A stretch of DNA of 5,640 bases, taken from Bacteroidota bacterium. GTDB taxonomy: Bacteria; Bacteroidota; Bacteroidia; Bacteroidales; JAKIYJ01. The translations under genes and the position numbers were made by a program. Of the stretch, positions 1 through 5,640 are shown piece by piece. The first letter of the stretch is position 1; every line of letters begins with the position of its first letter. The notes under the pieces were generated by a model. It saw only the letters and a program-made list of their open reading frames with translations. It was not told the origin of the DNA and did not search any database. The DNA lies in contig JAKIYJ010000105.1 of NCBI GenBank assembly GCA_022708585.1, positions 1 to 5,640 on the forward strand, read 5' to 3'.

Positions 1-716
1 ATATCAAAACTAATATCTTCACCTAATACATAGACCTCCCTTGTCTCTTCTTCTCTTGTGCCGGAAGCAACTCTGATATTATTTTCATTTCGTTCAAAGC
101 GATTAAAACCATTTAAAATAATTTTGGTTTTTTCATGATTAAAATCAAAGCTCACGGCGAAATTTATTTTGTCATCAGCAGAAGATACCTTAAACCTGTA
201 AAGCTTACCTCTTTCATTTTCTTTAAAATTGTTAGCGGTATACTTTTTATCTGTAATAGATTTTATAATTTTCTCAATATTAAAGTCAGTATTTTCAGCT
301 TCCTGAAAAGGATTCATTGAATTGTTAATTGTTTCACCTAAATAGGTATCATAGGGAATAATTTCATCATTTGCAGTGATAATAATTTCATCAGGTGAAA
401 ACTCGCTGAATCTTTCAATGAAAGGAAATGCCATATATACTGAAACATCCTCATTTGAAGAATTTTGCATTTCATAGGTTGCAATGACCTTGGCCTTTGG
501 AGAATAGGTATCGTCATCTTCTTCGGTAAAATCAAACAGCAAATTTTCCTTTAACACTTCAATCGGAGTGTTTTCATCTACCGAAAATATTCCTGTTGAA
601 GGATAGTCCGGCATATAAATTGGTGCTGAATTAGCATATACAATTATGTTAAACAAAAAAACGCAAATAAGCACTACAATAAATACATTAAATTTAGTGC
701 GATAGATTTTTTTCAT
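1..716 (-). CDS. Secreted protein of unknown function, C-terminus beyond the window
   Basis: This gene reads leftward from an ATG at 716-714 and stays open to the window edge, giving 238 complete codons and no stop. The start is supported by an AGGCAGGA-type ribosome site a few bases upstream and by a classic export signal directly after it. That signal has a basic N-terminus (MKKIYRTK), a hydrophobic core at residues 11-26 and a likely signal peptidase I site after V26-Y27-A28. The Cys at 18 is not preceded by a lipobox, so a lipoprotein is unlikely. The mature part begins NSAPIYMPDYPSTGIFSVDE and continues as an acidic, beta-rich region without further membrane segments. From memory, the NSAP...YP opening followed by a 'YEMxN...VSVYMAFPF' stretch (residues 80-98) resembles uncharacterised secreted clostridial proteins. 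I cannot name a domain family. It lies 181 bases after the lipoprotein gene on the same strand and could be co-transcribed with it. Coding status is firm; function is unknown. Confidence 0.85.
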   Translation of the reverse strand, partial: MKKIYRTKFNVFIVVLICVFLFNIIVYANSAPIYMPDYPSTGIFSVDENTPIEVLKENLLFDFTEEDDDTYSPKAKVIATYEMQNSSNEDVSVYMAFPFIERFSEFSPDEIIITANDEIIPYDTYLGETINNSMNPFQEAENTDFNIEKIIKSITDKKYTANNFKENERGKLYRFKVSSADDKINFAVSFDFNHEKTKIILNGFNRFERNENNIRVASGTREEETREVYVLGEDISFD

Positions 717-782
717 AGCTTTTCCTGCCTTTATATAATTAATTTTTTCCTTTATTCATAACTAGCTGTCACCTATTCAGAC

Positions 783-880
783 GAATTAAAATAAGAAATG
801 TTCCCCACATGGTACTCAGCCGATACCCCCTATATCTTCTTTAAAATTCAAATTCCTTAAAAATATATTTAGGAGCCTTT
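783..880 (-). repeat. Intergenic repeat, copy A
   Basis: About 98 bases that match a second stretch at 3261-3350. The two copies agree at 28 of 30 positions over 783-812 versus 3261-3290, including the shared plus-strand core AAGAAATGTTCCCCA. They agree again at the far end in ATATATTTAGG(A)(G/T)CCT. The centre is less similar and needs small gaps. Read on the minus strand, the element contains GGCTGA inside a short hairpin (GGTAT/GTACC), then ATGTGGGGAACAT, which can fold as a 4-bp stem. It sits between the stop of the lipoprotein gene and the start of the secreted-protein gene, ending about 67 bases before that ATG. I do not recognise it as a known riboswitch or insertion-sequence end. It could be a dispersed DNA repeat, a leader RNA or a promoter element. 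Confidence 0.8.
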
Positions 881-897
881 TGTTATTTATATAAGCA

Positions 898-2961
898 TTA
901 TTTGAGTTGTACAGAATCTAAAATTTCATTTACATCAAATAAACTGAAATCTTCTTCTGATAGTTCATATTTCATTTTTAGTACTGAATATTTATCTAAT
1001 CTGACGGATATATTTGTTATAAATCGCGTAACTTCCTCCCATTTTTCTGTTCCATAAGGCTGATAAGATTCTGTTTCTTTTTCTACATAGTATGAATATT
1101 TATATCTATTTTTTGTATAGCCTTCCGTAATTTCTCCCATATATTCAATTTCAGTTTCGGTATCTTGAATGTAAAGTGTAATTTCTTCCTTATTATCTAT
1201 GAAATAATCCAAAGGATAAAAGATGTCTTCCTTTTCAGAAGTTTCGTAATAGTATTCACCGTGATAATTTTGGATATAAAAGTAGGGAACTTTAAAATTA
1301 ACTAAATTGACTGCGTCATCGGTATAGACAGTTAAAAATTCCTCTCTGAAAAGTCCCTCTGTTAATGTATGGGTAATCGAATTAATTATTACATCAGCAT
1401 CAAATTTTCCAAAATCCTCAGAAAACAAAGCATAGTCTAATCTGCATATTGCATAATCATCTAACTGAACAAATATATAGGATAGCACCCTGTCATTGGA
1501 ATAATCAGTAATATCATCCGCAAAATAAGCATATTTATAGCCATTATCAGTAATTCCTTCTTCAATTATTACATTATCAAATATGTTTTCATTTATATAA
1601 GAATTATTAAGAAAATATATATTCTTTACATTTTCAACAAAAGATGTATTCTTATCTAATTCATATATATAATTTGTCAATGATATATAACAGCCCTTAC
1701 CATCTTCCCTCCAGTAAAAATAAACCCCGGGAGAGTCTAAATGATATATGGATGGTATTTTAAGAGCGATTTTGTATGTGGTTTCATTATAATACCAATT
1801 ACCATCTTTATTATTTACAAAAGGTGTTATGCCTTCTACATACTGCCATAAATTTTCCTCGTTTTCAGGGTTCTCCTTACCCGAATTTAAATGATAGTCA
1901 TCAATATTAAAGGTTAATCTCATAAATCCGTCAGGATCATTGTATTCGAATATTTTATTGCTGACCCATTTAGGTCTGAATCCCCTTGTCACCGATTTGG
2001 AAATTTCAATTTTTTCATTGGTCACTAAATTAAAAAAATACAGATAAACTATTGTTTGATTAGCGTGAAATTCATCATATGCACTGCTTTCATAAAACTC
2101 CGGTTTTGTGCTGTAAGCAATGCAGTTATTGTCAGGATTTAAAGCAATTTCTGTTATTCCGTAGCTCTCACCGGTAAAAAATGTATCTTGAGTTGAATTT
2201 TCGATATCTATGAGATGGAATGTCATTACATAAGCATGATAACCCGTTGCAACCCATAGTTTTTTATTATCTTTTGTCCAGCTGATAAATTGCATGTCTA
2301 CATAGTGACCATCTTCTATATTTTCAGCATTGTTATACAACTTATTTTTAAATAAAATTTCATAATCTTTATCGAGTATTATTACTTCATTATCATTTTG
2401 AATATACATGTAGTCGTTGTTTGGGCTGAAAGTGAATTTTGAAAAACCTCCTTCATAAATAACCTTTTCATAATTTTCATCATTGTGGTCATACTTGGTA
2501 ATAGTGTGTTTAGTGCCATATTTCAAGCTTTCACGATAGCTTACGAAATAATAATTGTCCATCGATAATATATTAATTGCATTACCTGTAAGCAGCAATT
2601 CCGGCGACATGTCGTATTTCCACAACATAAAATCATGGTCTGTCATTTCAGCTTCATTTACTTTTACAACTACATAATAAGTATCTTGTATTTTTTTAAT
2701 GTCTGCTAATTTAATATCTTTATATATTTCTAATTTATTTTTTATATCATTAATTATTCTGTCCAAAATATCTGCATGATTTTCTTTACTATTCAGTTCT
2801 TCTTCTGTAATTACATTATTCAGCTCTTCATCTGTATTTTCATCATTTAATTCTCCAATAGTATCTAAATCATTTTTATCACTCACCTTTTCATCGGTTT
2901 GAAATGAACAAGAGCTTAATATAACAACTAAAAATATTAATAGAAAAACTTTGCTTTTCAT
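898..2961 (-). CDS. Predicted lipoprotein with propeller-like middle and duplicated C-terminal domain
   Basis: 687 residues from the ATG at 2961-2959. I chose this start because GGAGG lies five bases before it and a lipoprotein signal follows at once: MKSKVFLLIFLVVILSSC, lipobox L15-S-S-C18. The frame stays open to an ATG at 3084, but those 41 extra residues would bury the signal and have no ribosome site. Residues 21-65 form a very acidic linker with a short repeat (EELNN/EELNS). Residues of about 95-360 contain recurring short beta-strand units such as SPNNDYMYIQ (179-188), SWTKDNKKLWVATG (227-240) and LNPDNNCIAYS (274-284). These resemble WD40/TolB-type propeller blades, which is inference. 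The C-terminal part holds two related domains (about 381-531 and 543-685) sharing a YKYxY motif and a closing LD.Y....Y.L..EDF..FD block. It probably acts on the outer face of the membrane. No catalytic motif is visible and its role is unknown. Confidence 0.88.
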   Translation of the reverse strand: MKSKVFLLIFLVVILSSCSFQTDEKVSDKNDLDTIGELNDENTDEELNNVITEEELNSKENHADILDRIINDIKNKLEIYKDIKLADIKKIQDTYYVVVKVNEAEMTDHDFMLWKYDMSPELLLTGNAINILSMDNYYFVSYRESLKYGTKHTITKYDHNDENYEKVIYEGGFSKFTFSPNNDYMYIQNDNEVIILDKDYEILFKNKLYNNAENIEDGHYVDMQFISWTKDNKKLWVATGYHAYVMTFHLIDIENSTQDTFFTGESYGITEIALNPDNNCIAYSTKPEFYESSAYDEFHANQTIVYLYFFNLVTNEKIEISKSVTRGFRPKWVSNKIFEYNDPDGFMRLTFNIDDYHLNSGKENPENEENLWQYVEGITPFVNNKDGNWYYNETTYKIALKIPSIYHLDSPGVYFYWREDGKGCYISLTNYIYELDKNTSFVENVKNIYFLNNSYINENIFDNVIIEEGITDNGYKYAYFADDITDYSNDRVLSYIFVQLDDYAICRLDYALFSEDFGKFDADVIINSITHTLTEGLFREEFLTVYTDDAVNLVNFKVPYFYIQNYHGEYYYETSEKEDIFYPLDYFIDNKEEITLYIQDTETEIEYMGEITEGYTKNRYKYSYYVEKETESYQPYGTEKWEEVTRFITNISVRLDKYSVLKMKYELSEEDFSLFDVNEILDSVQLK
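2791..2854 (-). repeat. 27-bp tandem repeat inside the lipoprotein gene
   Basis: Two adjacent 27-base units (2791-2817 and 2818-2844) share ATTCAG(T/C)TCTTC(T/A)TCTGTA, and a partial third unit follows to about 2854. They encode the nine-residue units VITEEELNS and ENTDEELNN, preceded by ELND, in the acidic linker just after the lipid anchor. Because the unit is a multiple of three, gain or loss of copies would change the spacer length without breaking the frame. Confidence 0.7.
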
Positions 2962-2982
2962 ACTTGCCTCCATGCAATATTC

Positions 2983-3010
2983 ATTATAAATAGACGATTT
3001 CGTTACCCAA
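2983..3010 (-). promoter_or_regulatory. Candidate sigma-A promoter of the lipoprotein gene
   Basis: On the minus strand TTGGGT (3010-3005) is followed after 16 bases by a consensus TATAAT (2988-2983). Transcription would start about 15 bases before the ATG at 2961, leaving just enough room for the GGAGG site. The -35 box matches only in its TTG, so the call rests mainly on the perfect -10 box and its placement. A promoter further upstream, near repeat copy B, is an alternative. Confidence 0.4.
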
Positions 3011-3148
3011 TTTGTTCCACAAAAATACAATAGAAGTATCAAGTCACTTTGTTGCAGCAGTTGAATATTATAATAAAACCACATACCAGATTCCTCATTA
3101 ATTTATCCGTGCATGAAAATAATACTACCTTTAGACGCTGTGAATCAA

Positions 3149-3205
3149 TTAAAACTTATTAATAGGCACATCCGAATTGGGATAACAATATATTTGGTCA
3201 CTCAT
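3149..3205 (-). pseudogene. Remnant of the 5' end of a Fic-family gene
   Basis: An AGGAG site seven bases before an ATG at 3205-3203 opens an 18-codon frame, MSDQIYCYPNSDVPINKF, ending in TAA at 3151-3149. The peptide closely resembles the typical N-terminus of Fic/Doc-type AMP transferases and filamentation-inducing proteins, where a 'YCYPxTDVLxNK' stretch precedes the first helix (family knowledge from memory). Shifting one base just after the stop region gives DSQRLK, which could be the decayed continuation. No HPFxxGNGR active-site motif or other Fic sequence follows before the lipoprotein gene. I read it as the leftover of a gene deleted after its first codons. A genuine 18-residue peptide is possible but less likely. 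Confidence 0.55.
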
Positions 3206-3260
3206 TTTTGTTCTCCTGAGTATAATCAGAGATTATTTCTCTTCTAATATCTTCTTCGTA

Positions 3261-3350
3261 GAATTAAAACAAGAAATGTTCCCCATATGGCAGTTCAGCC
3301 ATACCCACTATTTTAAAATTAAATTTTTAAAATATATTTAGGATCCTATA
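3261..3350 (-). repeat. Intergenic repeat, copy B
   Basis: The second copy of the element at 783-880, in the same orientation. On the minus strand it shows two inverted repeats. The first is an AT-rich hairpin, ATTTTAAAA / TTTTAAAAT, with a six-base loop (about 3310-3334). The second is TATGGC / GCCATA around TGAACT, followed by TGGGGAACA. It ends about 55 bases before the start of the fic remnant, much as copy A ends about 67 bases before the secreted-protein gene. Its other end adjoins the padR promoter at 3358. Function and family are not recognised. Confidence 0.8.
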
Positions 3351-3357
3351 AAATCTA

Positions 3358-3385
3358 TTGACAATATCGATATTCGATGTATACT
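3358..3385 (+). promoter_or_regulatory. Sigma-A promoter of the padR-DUF2812 operon
   Basis: A consensus TTGACA (3358-3363) is followed after 16 bases by TATACT (3380-3385). The expected transcription start is near 3392, giving a leader of roughly 40 bases before the ATG at 3431. The spacer is occupied by the first predicted operator, so this strong promoter is probably blocked when the repressor is bound. Confidence 0.8.
3365..3379 (+). promoter_or_regulatory. Predicted PadR operator, site 1
   Basis: A perfect inverted repeat, ATCGA-TAT-TCGAT (3366-3378), lies in the spacer between the -35 and -10 boxes of the padR promoter. A close copy occurs exactly 33 bases downstream. Position, symmetry and duplication fit autorepression by the adjacent PadR protein, which is usual in this family. 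The assignment to this particular regulator is inference. Confidence 0.6.
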
Positions 3386-3397
3386 GGAAATATGAAT

Positions 3398-3412
3398 TAT
3401 TGATATTCGATA
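3398..3412 (+). promoter_or_regulatory. Predicted PadR operator, site 2
   Basis: TATTGA-TAT-TCGATA, a dyad with one mismatched pair, shares GATATTCGAT with site 1 and lies about three helical turns from it. Two dimers would therefore sit on the same face of the DNA. It lies just past the expected transcription start and ends a few bases before the ribosome site. Confidence 0.55.
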
Positions 3413-3430
3413 TTTGCGGAGGTGATCTAA

Positions 3431-3748
3431 ATGCCGAGAGAGAAATATCAAACATTAACAGAGCAGATGTTCTATATACTGTTATGTCTGCAAAGTGAGT
3501 GTTGTGGGGTGGATATTATGAAGATGGTATCAGAAATGACTGAACAGCGGGTGACGGTAGGCCCCGGAACCCTGTATACACTGCTTGACAACTTTGTATC
3601 TCAAGGTTTCATCACGCTAACCAATATGGAAAACCGAAAAAAGAGTTACATTATTACAGATAAGGGTCGAGAAATGCTAAAAAAAGAGTATGACCGGCTT
3701 CACAAACTTACAGAGGATTACGAAAGATTTATGAAAAAGGTGATATAA
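3431..3748 (+). CDS. PadR-family transcriptional regulator
   Basis: 105 residues, the usual size of a short PadR protein with a winged helix-turn-helix and a dimerisation helix. The start is fixed by the near-perfect ribosome site GGAGGTGATC three bases before the ATG. Residues 8-38 hold the first helices (LTEQMFYILLCL, then GVDIMKMV). Residues 44-61 carry the family signature GPGTLYTLLDNFVSQGFI with the recognition helix. The wing and the usual NRKKSYIITDKGREML segment follow at 68-83, and residues 84-104 form a charged C-terminal helix likely to pair two subunits. Family members typically repress their own operon and release DNA on binding a ligand. No ligand can be read from the sequence. 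The next gene starts at the base after its stop codon, so the two are co-translated, and two dyad operators overlap the promoter. Confidence 0.95.
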   Translation: MPREKYQTLTEQMFYILLCLQSECCGVDIMKMVSEMTEQRVTVGPGTLYTLLDNFVSQGFITLTNMENRKKSYIITDKGREMLKKEYDRLHKLTEDYERFMKKVI

Positions 3749-5131
3749 ATGAAAAATACAAAAAGACTCATGCTTATGAATTACAATTACTACAAAGAGA
3801 TCGAGCAAAAGCTGGAGCTTTATGCGAAAAAAGGACTTGTTTTAGAAAAAATGGGACCTTATCTTTGGACATTTAAGAAAACTGAACCTCAAAACCTTAA
3901 ATATACCGTCACATATTTTGCCGAGGGCTCGGTTTTTAATCCTCACCCAACAGACAATCAGCAGACCTATTTTGACTACGCAAAGGCGGCAGGATGGGAT
4001 TTTGTTTGCGAGTATAATCAAATGCAAATATTTTGTTCTTCCCTTGAGAACCCTCCGGAATTTGAAACGGACGAGAAAGAAAAGCTTGAAAATATTCACA
4101 AATGTATGAAGAAAAGCTTTGTGATATCACAACTTTTAATGCTTCTAGTTTTTGCATTAAATCTTTATTTACGATTTAACATCTTGAAGCGGAATCCCAC
4201 GGATTTTCTGTCAAGCAATATAGATTTAGCTACCTTGCTAATGTTTATTAGCATTATTCTCTATTCATCCTATACCCTAATAAATTACTATATGTGGTAC
4301 AATAAATCCAAAAAATCTGTTGATATGGGCTGCTCTATTATTGAAAATTTCAATAAAACCCAAAGATATTTTGATATAGGCTATCTTATATTCCTGTTTT
4401 CACTTGTCGGGTATATGTTTATCCATCTGTTAACTAACACCGCTTTTGGCATAATTGCTCTTTCTGTGGTGCAATTACCGCTGTTTGCTTTAGTATTTTG
4501 GGGTTCAATTACATTGCTGAAAAGACGCAAATTTTCTGCAAACGCAAATAAAATAATCTCAACTTCACTTCTTATTCTAACCGGCGTTTTGTATCTTGGA
4601 TTTATATTTTATTCTATCCCTCGGTTTAATTTCTCAGAAAGGTCAAATAAACCATACACCACCGTTGGAGAATATCGCCTTTATAGCGACAAAATCCCAC
4701 TTACTTGTGAGGATTTATATGGACATATTGATTTTGAATACTATTCTTATGAAGCAGATGAAGAAGACACCCCTCTGCTTCATAGAAGCCATTATTCCCA
4801 GACCCGTCCCCCAATGAAGAATTCTCCACCGGAACTTGAATATAGTATATATGAGCCTAAATTTGAATTTGTCAAGAATATTGTTGTATCCGATTTAACA
4901 AAGCTTAATGACTGGTCAGACAGGAAACTTGAAACCCTTGACAACGCTGTTTTTTCCGCCGAAAAAGCCTATGCTTTTTATTACGAAGGCTCAAATGGGA
5001 TAATGTTCAGCGGTGAATATATATTGGTTTTTACTGATAAAATCATTCATATTGATGCAGATACACCTTTCACAGATGAGCAAATTGAAATAATTAAAAG
5101 CAAATTACTAAGTGGGAACAGTAAAGTATAA
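3749..5131 (+). CDS. DUF2812 domain membrane protein
   Basis: 460 residues. Its ATG directly follows the TAA of padR, and its ribosome site (AAGGTGAT) lies inside the last padR codons. Residues 1-105 form a DUF2812 domain, recognised by the opening NYYKEIEQKLELYAKKGLVLEK, the following YLWTFKK...KYTVTYF strands and the AAGWDFVCEYNQMQIF stretch. Five hydrophobic helices follow at about 123-145, 160-184, 209-229, 231-257 and 268-291. Basic loops (KSKK, LKRRK) place the N-terminal domain in the cytoplasm and residues 294-460 outside. That outer part is acidic in its middle (EADEED at 335-340) and ends in a compact alpha/beta-looking region, GEYILVFTDKIIHID. Known of the family: DUF2812 proteins are commonly encoded next to PadR regulators in Firmicutes, but their biochemical role is not established. 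A part in sensing or relieving envelope stress is only a guess. Confidence 0.87.
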   Translation: MKNTKRLMLMNYNYYKEIEQKLELYAKKGLVLEKMGPYLWTFKKTEPQNLKYTVTYFAEGSVFNPHPTDNQQTYFDYAKAAGWDFVCEYNQMQIFCSSLENPPEFETDEKEKLENIHKCMKKSFVISQLLMLLVFALNLYLRFNILKRNPTDFLSSNIDLATLLMFISIILYSSYTLINYYMWYNKSKKSVDMGCSIIENFNKTQRYFDIGYLIFLFSLVGYMFIHLLTNTAFGIIALSVVQLPLFALVFWGSITLLKRRKFSANANKIISTSLLILTGVLYLGFIFYSIPRFNFSERSNKPYTTVGEYRLYSDKIPLTCEDLYGHIDFEYYSYEADEEDTPLLHRSHYSQTRPPMKNSPPELEYSIYEPKFEFVKNIVVSDLTKLNDWSDRKLETLDNAVFSAEKAYAFYYEGSNGIMFSGEYILVFTDKIIHIDADTPFTDEQIEIIKSKLLSGNSKV

Positions 5132-5140
5132 TAGATTACC

Positions 5141-5165
5141 TGCCAACGCTTTAGGCATTTTTTTA
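5141..5165 (+). terminator. Probable intrinsic terminator of the padR-DUF2812 operon
   Basis: Ten bases after the DUF2812 stop codon, TGCC pairs with GGCA across a nine-base loop and is followed at once by seven T residues (5158-5164). The stem is short and the loop large, so it may be inefficient, but the position and T-run fit Rho-independent termination on the plus strand. Confidence 0.55.
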
Positions 5166-5207
5166 TATTTGGTTGATTCGCATAATTTGAATACACTCAC
5201 TACTTCT

Positions 5208-5294
5208 CTATAAATTCCAATCTAAAACATTTCCATCTAAATCCATTACTATGATATTATCTGTCAGATTATTTCTATATATAATAACATCATC
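5208..5294 (-). pseudogene. Coding-like tail, probable 3' remnant of a lost gene
   Basis: On the minus strand 28 sense codons run from 5294 to a TAG at 5210-5208. They are in the same frame as the membrane-protein gene that ends at 5304 but separated from it by TAG-TTG-TCG-TAA. The encoded peptide includes NNLTDNIIVMDLDGNVLDW. This looks like a real protein C-terminus (alternating hydrophobic strand, DLDGN turn) rather than random translation of AT-rich DNA. It has no start codon with a ribosome site. It may be the end of a gene lost by deletion, or of a longer form of its neighbour. The surrounding gap 5132-5303 holds only this and the terminator. Confidence 0.35.
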
Positions 5295-5303
5295 TTACGA
5301 CAA

Positions 5304-5640
5304 CTATCCAAGCAATGGATTGGCAATATAATAAGCAAACCAGTAAATCAAACCAAAAATAACTGCTATTACCCAAATTGAATAAGATATTGTCATTTTA
5401 AACTGCCGGTTATCATATAGAAAGTTCTTGTAATATTTGAATTGATAAATTAATACTGGTATCCCAATAACAAGCGCAATAATAAAATAAAACATTATTC
5501 CACCATCAGGTATAGGTACATTTATGGAAAGTAAAAAGATTATAATCTCAACAGTTAATATTTTAAAAATGGAAATTAGTTTTTCTGAAATTTTACCACT
5601 GCTTTTTCTTAATATCATTCCAATCATAATAAGTTGAAAA
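5304..5640 (-). CDS. Small multi-pass membrane protein, 5' end probably beyond the window
   Basis: The frame ends in TAG at 5306-5304 and is open to the right edge. An ATG at 5627-5625 would give 107 residues, but no ribosome site is visible in the 13 bases before it. The codons upstream (F-Q-L-I) continue a hydrophobic run, so the true start may lie outside. Counting from that ATG, membrane helices are predicted at about 19-35, 44-63 and 79-102. The loops are short: a PIPDGG turn between the first two, and a basic stretch FKYYKNFLYDNRQFK between the last two. The protein ends NPLLG just after the third helix. I do not recognise the family. It converges on the DUF2812 gene from the opposite strand with a gap of 172 bases, so it is not part of that operon. 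Confidence 0.6.
   Translation of the reverse strand, partial: FQLIMIGMILRKSSGKISEKLISIFKILTVEIIIFLLSINVPIPDGGIMFYFIIALVIGIPVLIYQFKYYKNFLYDNRQFKMTISYSIWVIAVIFGLIYWFAYYIANPLLG

Noticed and set aside
135..320. A 61-codon plus-strand frame inside the left-hand secreted-protein gene
   Set aside because: It lies wholly opposite a well-supported minus-strand gene with a signal peptide and has no ribosome site or recognisable protein features.
338..535. A 65-codon minus-strand frame overlapping the secreted-protein gene
   Set aside because: It is another reading frame of the same strand as a convincing gene, with unlikely composition and no start signal.
740..812. Micro-ORF in the repeat, minus strand (MWGTFLILIRLNR), with a similar WGTFLVLIL frame in copy B
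   Set aside because: Copy B lacks the start codon and has a stop upstream. Neither copy has a ribosome site, and the high nucleotide identity alone explains the peptide similarity.
3228..3242. Inverted repeat AGAG-N7-CTCT between copy B and the fic remnant
   Set aside because: The four-base arms in AT-rich DNA are expected by chance, and there is no T-run or promoter overlap to give them meaning.
3261..3350. Repeat as a known riboswitch or T-box leader
   Set aside because: None of the conserved cores I know (for example the T-box GGUGG bulge or the TPP, SAM, ZTP and fluoride motifs) is present. It is kept as an unknown element.
3842..4157. Several short frames on both strands within the DUF2812 gene
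   Set aside because: They overlap the conserved DUF2812 domain in wrong frames, lack ribosome sites and give low-complexity, arginine-rich products.
4596..4817. A 73-codon plus-strand frame in the 3' half of the DUF2812 gene
   Set aside because: It is fully contained in the long gene in another frame and has no independent start signal.

Overview
The window is AT-rich DNA with short, strong Shine-Dalgarno sites (including a full GGAGGTGATC), a Gram-positive lipoprotein signal and a PadR/DUF2812 gene pair. This points to a low-GC Firmicute, most likely a member of the Clostridia. Nothing here fixes the genus.

Left part (1-2961, minus strand): two envelope genes are read leftward. A 687-residue predicted lipoprotein (898-2961) has an acidic linker, a probable beta-propeller-like middle and a duplicated C-terminal domain. 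Downstream of it lies the first 238 codons of a secreted protein of unknown function (3-716), which runs off the left edge. The 181-base gap between them holds copy A of an intergenic repeat of about 90-100 bp.

Middle (2962-3430): this 469-base stretch has no intact gene. From right to left it holds the padR promoter with two matching dyad operators, copy B of the intergenic repeat, an 18-codon remnant of the start of a Fic-family gene (3149-3205, minus strand), and a candidate promoter for the lipoprotein gene. The repeat copies have the same orientation, and each lies about 55-70 bases before a minus-strand start codon: the secreted-protein gene for A, the fic remnant for B.

Right part (3358-5165, plus strand): a two-gene operon of a PadR-type repressor and a DUF2812 membrane protein. 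The stop of the first gene touches the start of the second, and a short hairpin with a T-run follows. The repressor probably controls its own operon through the two operators. The membrane protein has a cytoplasmic DUF2812 domain, five predicted helices and a long C-terminal domain predicted to lie outside the cell.

Right edge (5208-5640, minus strand): the 3' part of a small three-helix membrane protein gene, followed in the same frame by a 28-codon coding-like tail that looks like a gene remnant.

I see no RNA gene, CRISPR array, complete insertion sequence or recognisable defence system. The least explained signals are the paired intergenic repeat and the two gene scraps, which suggest past rearrangement of this locus.
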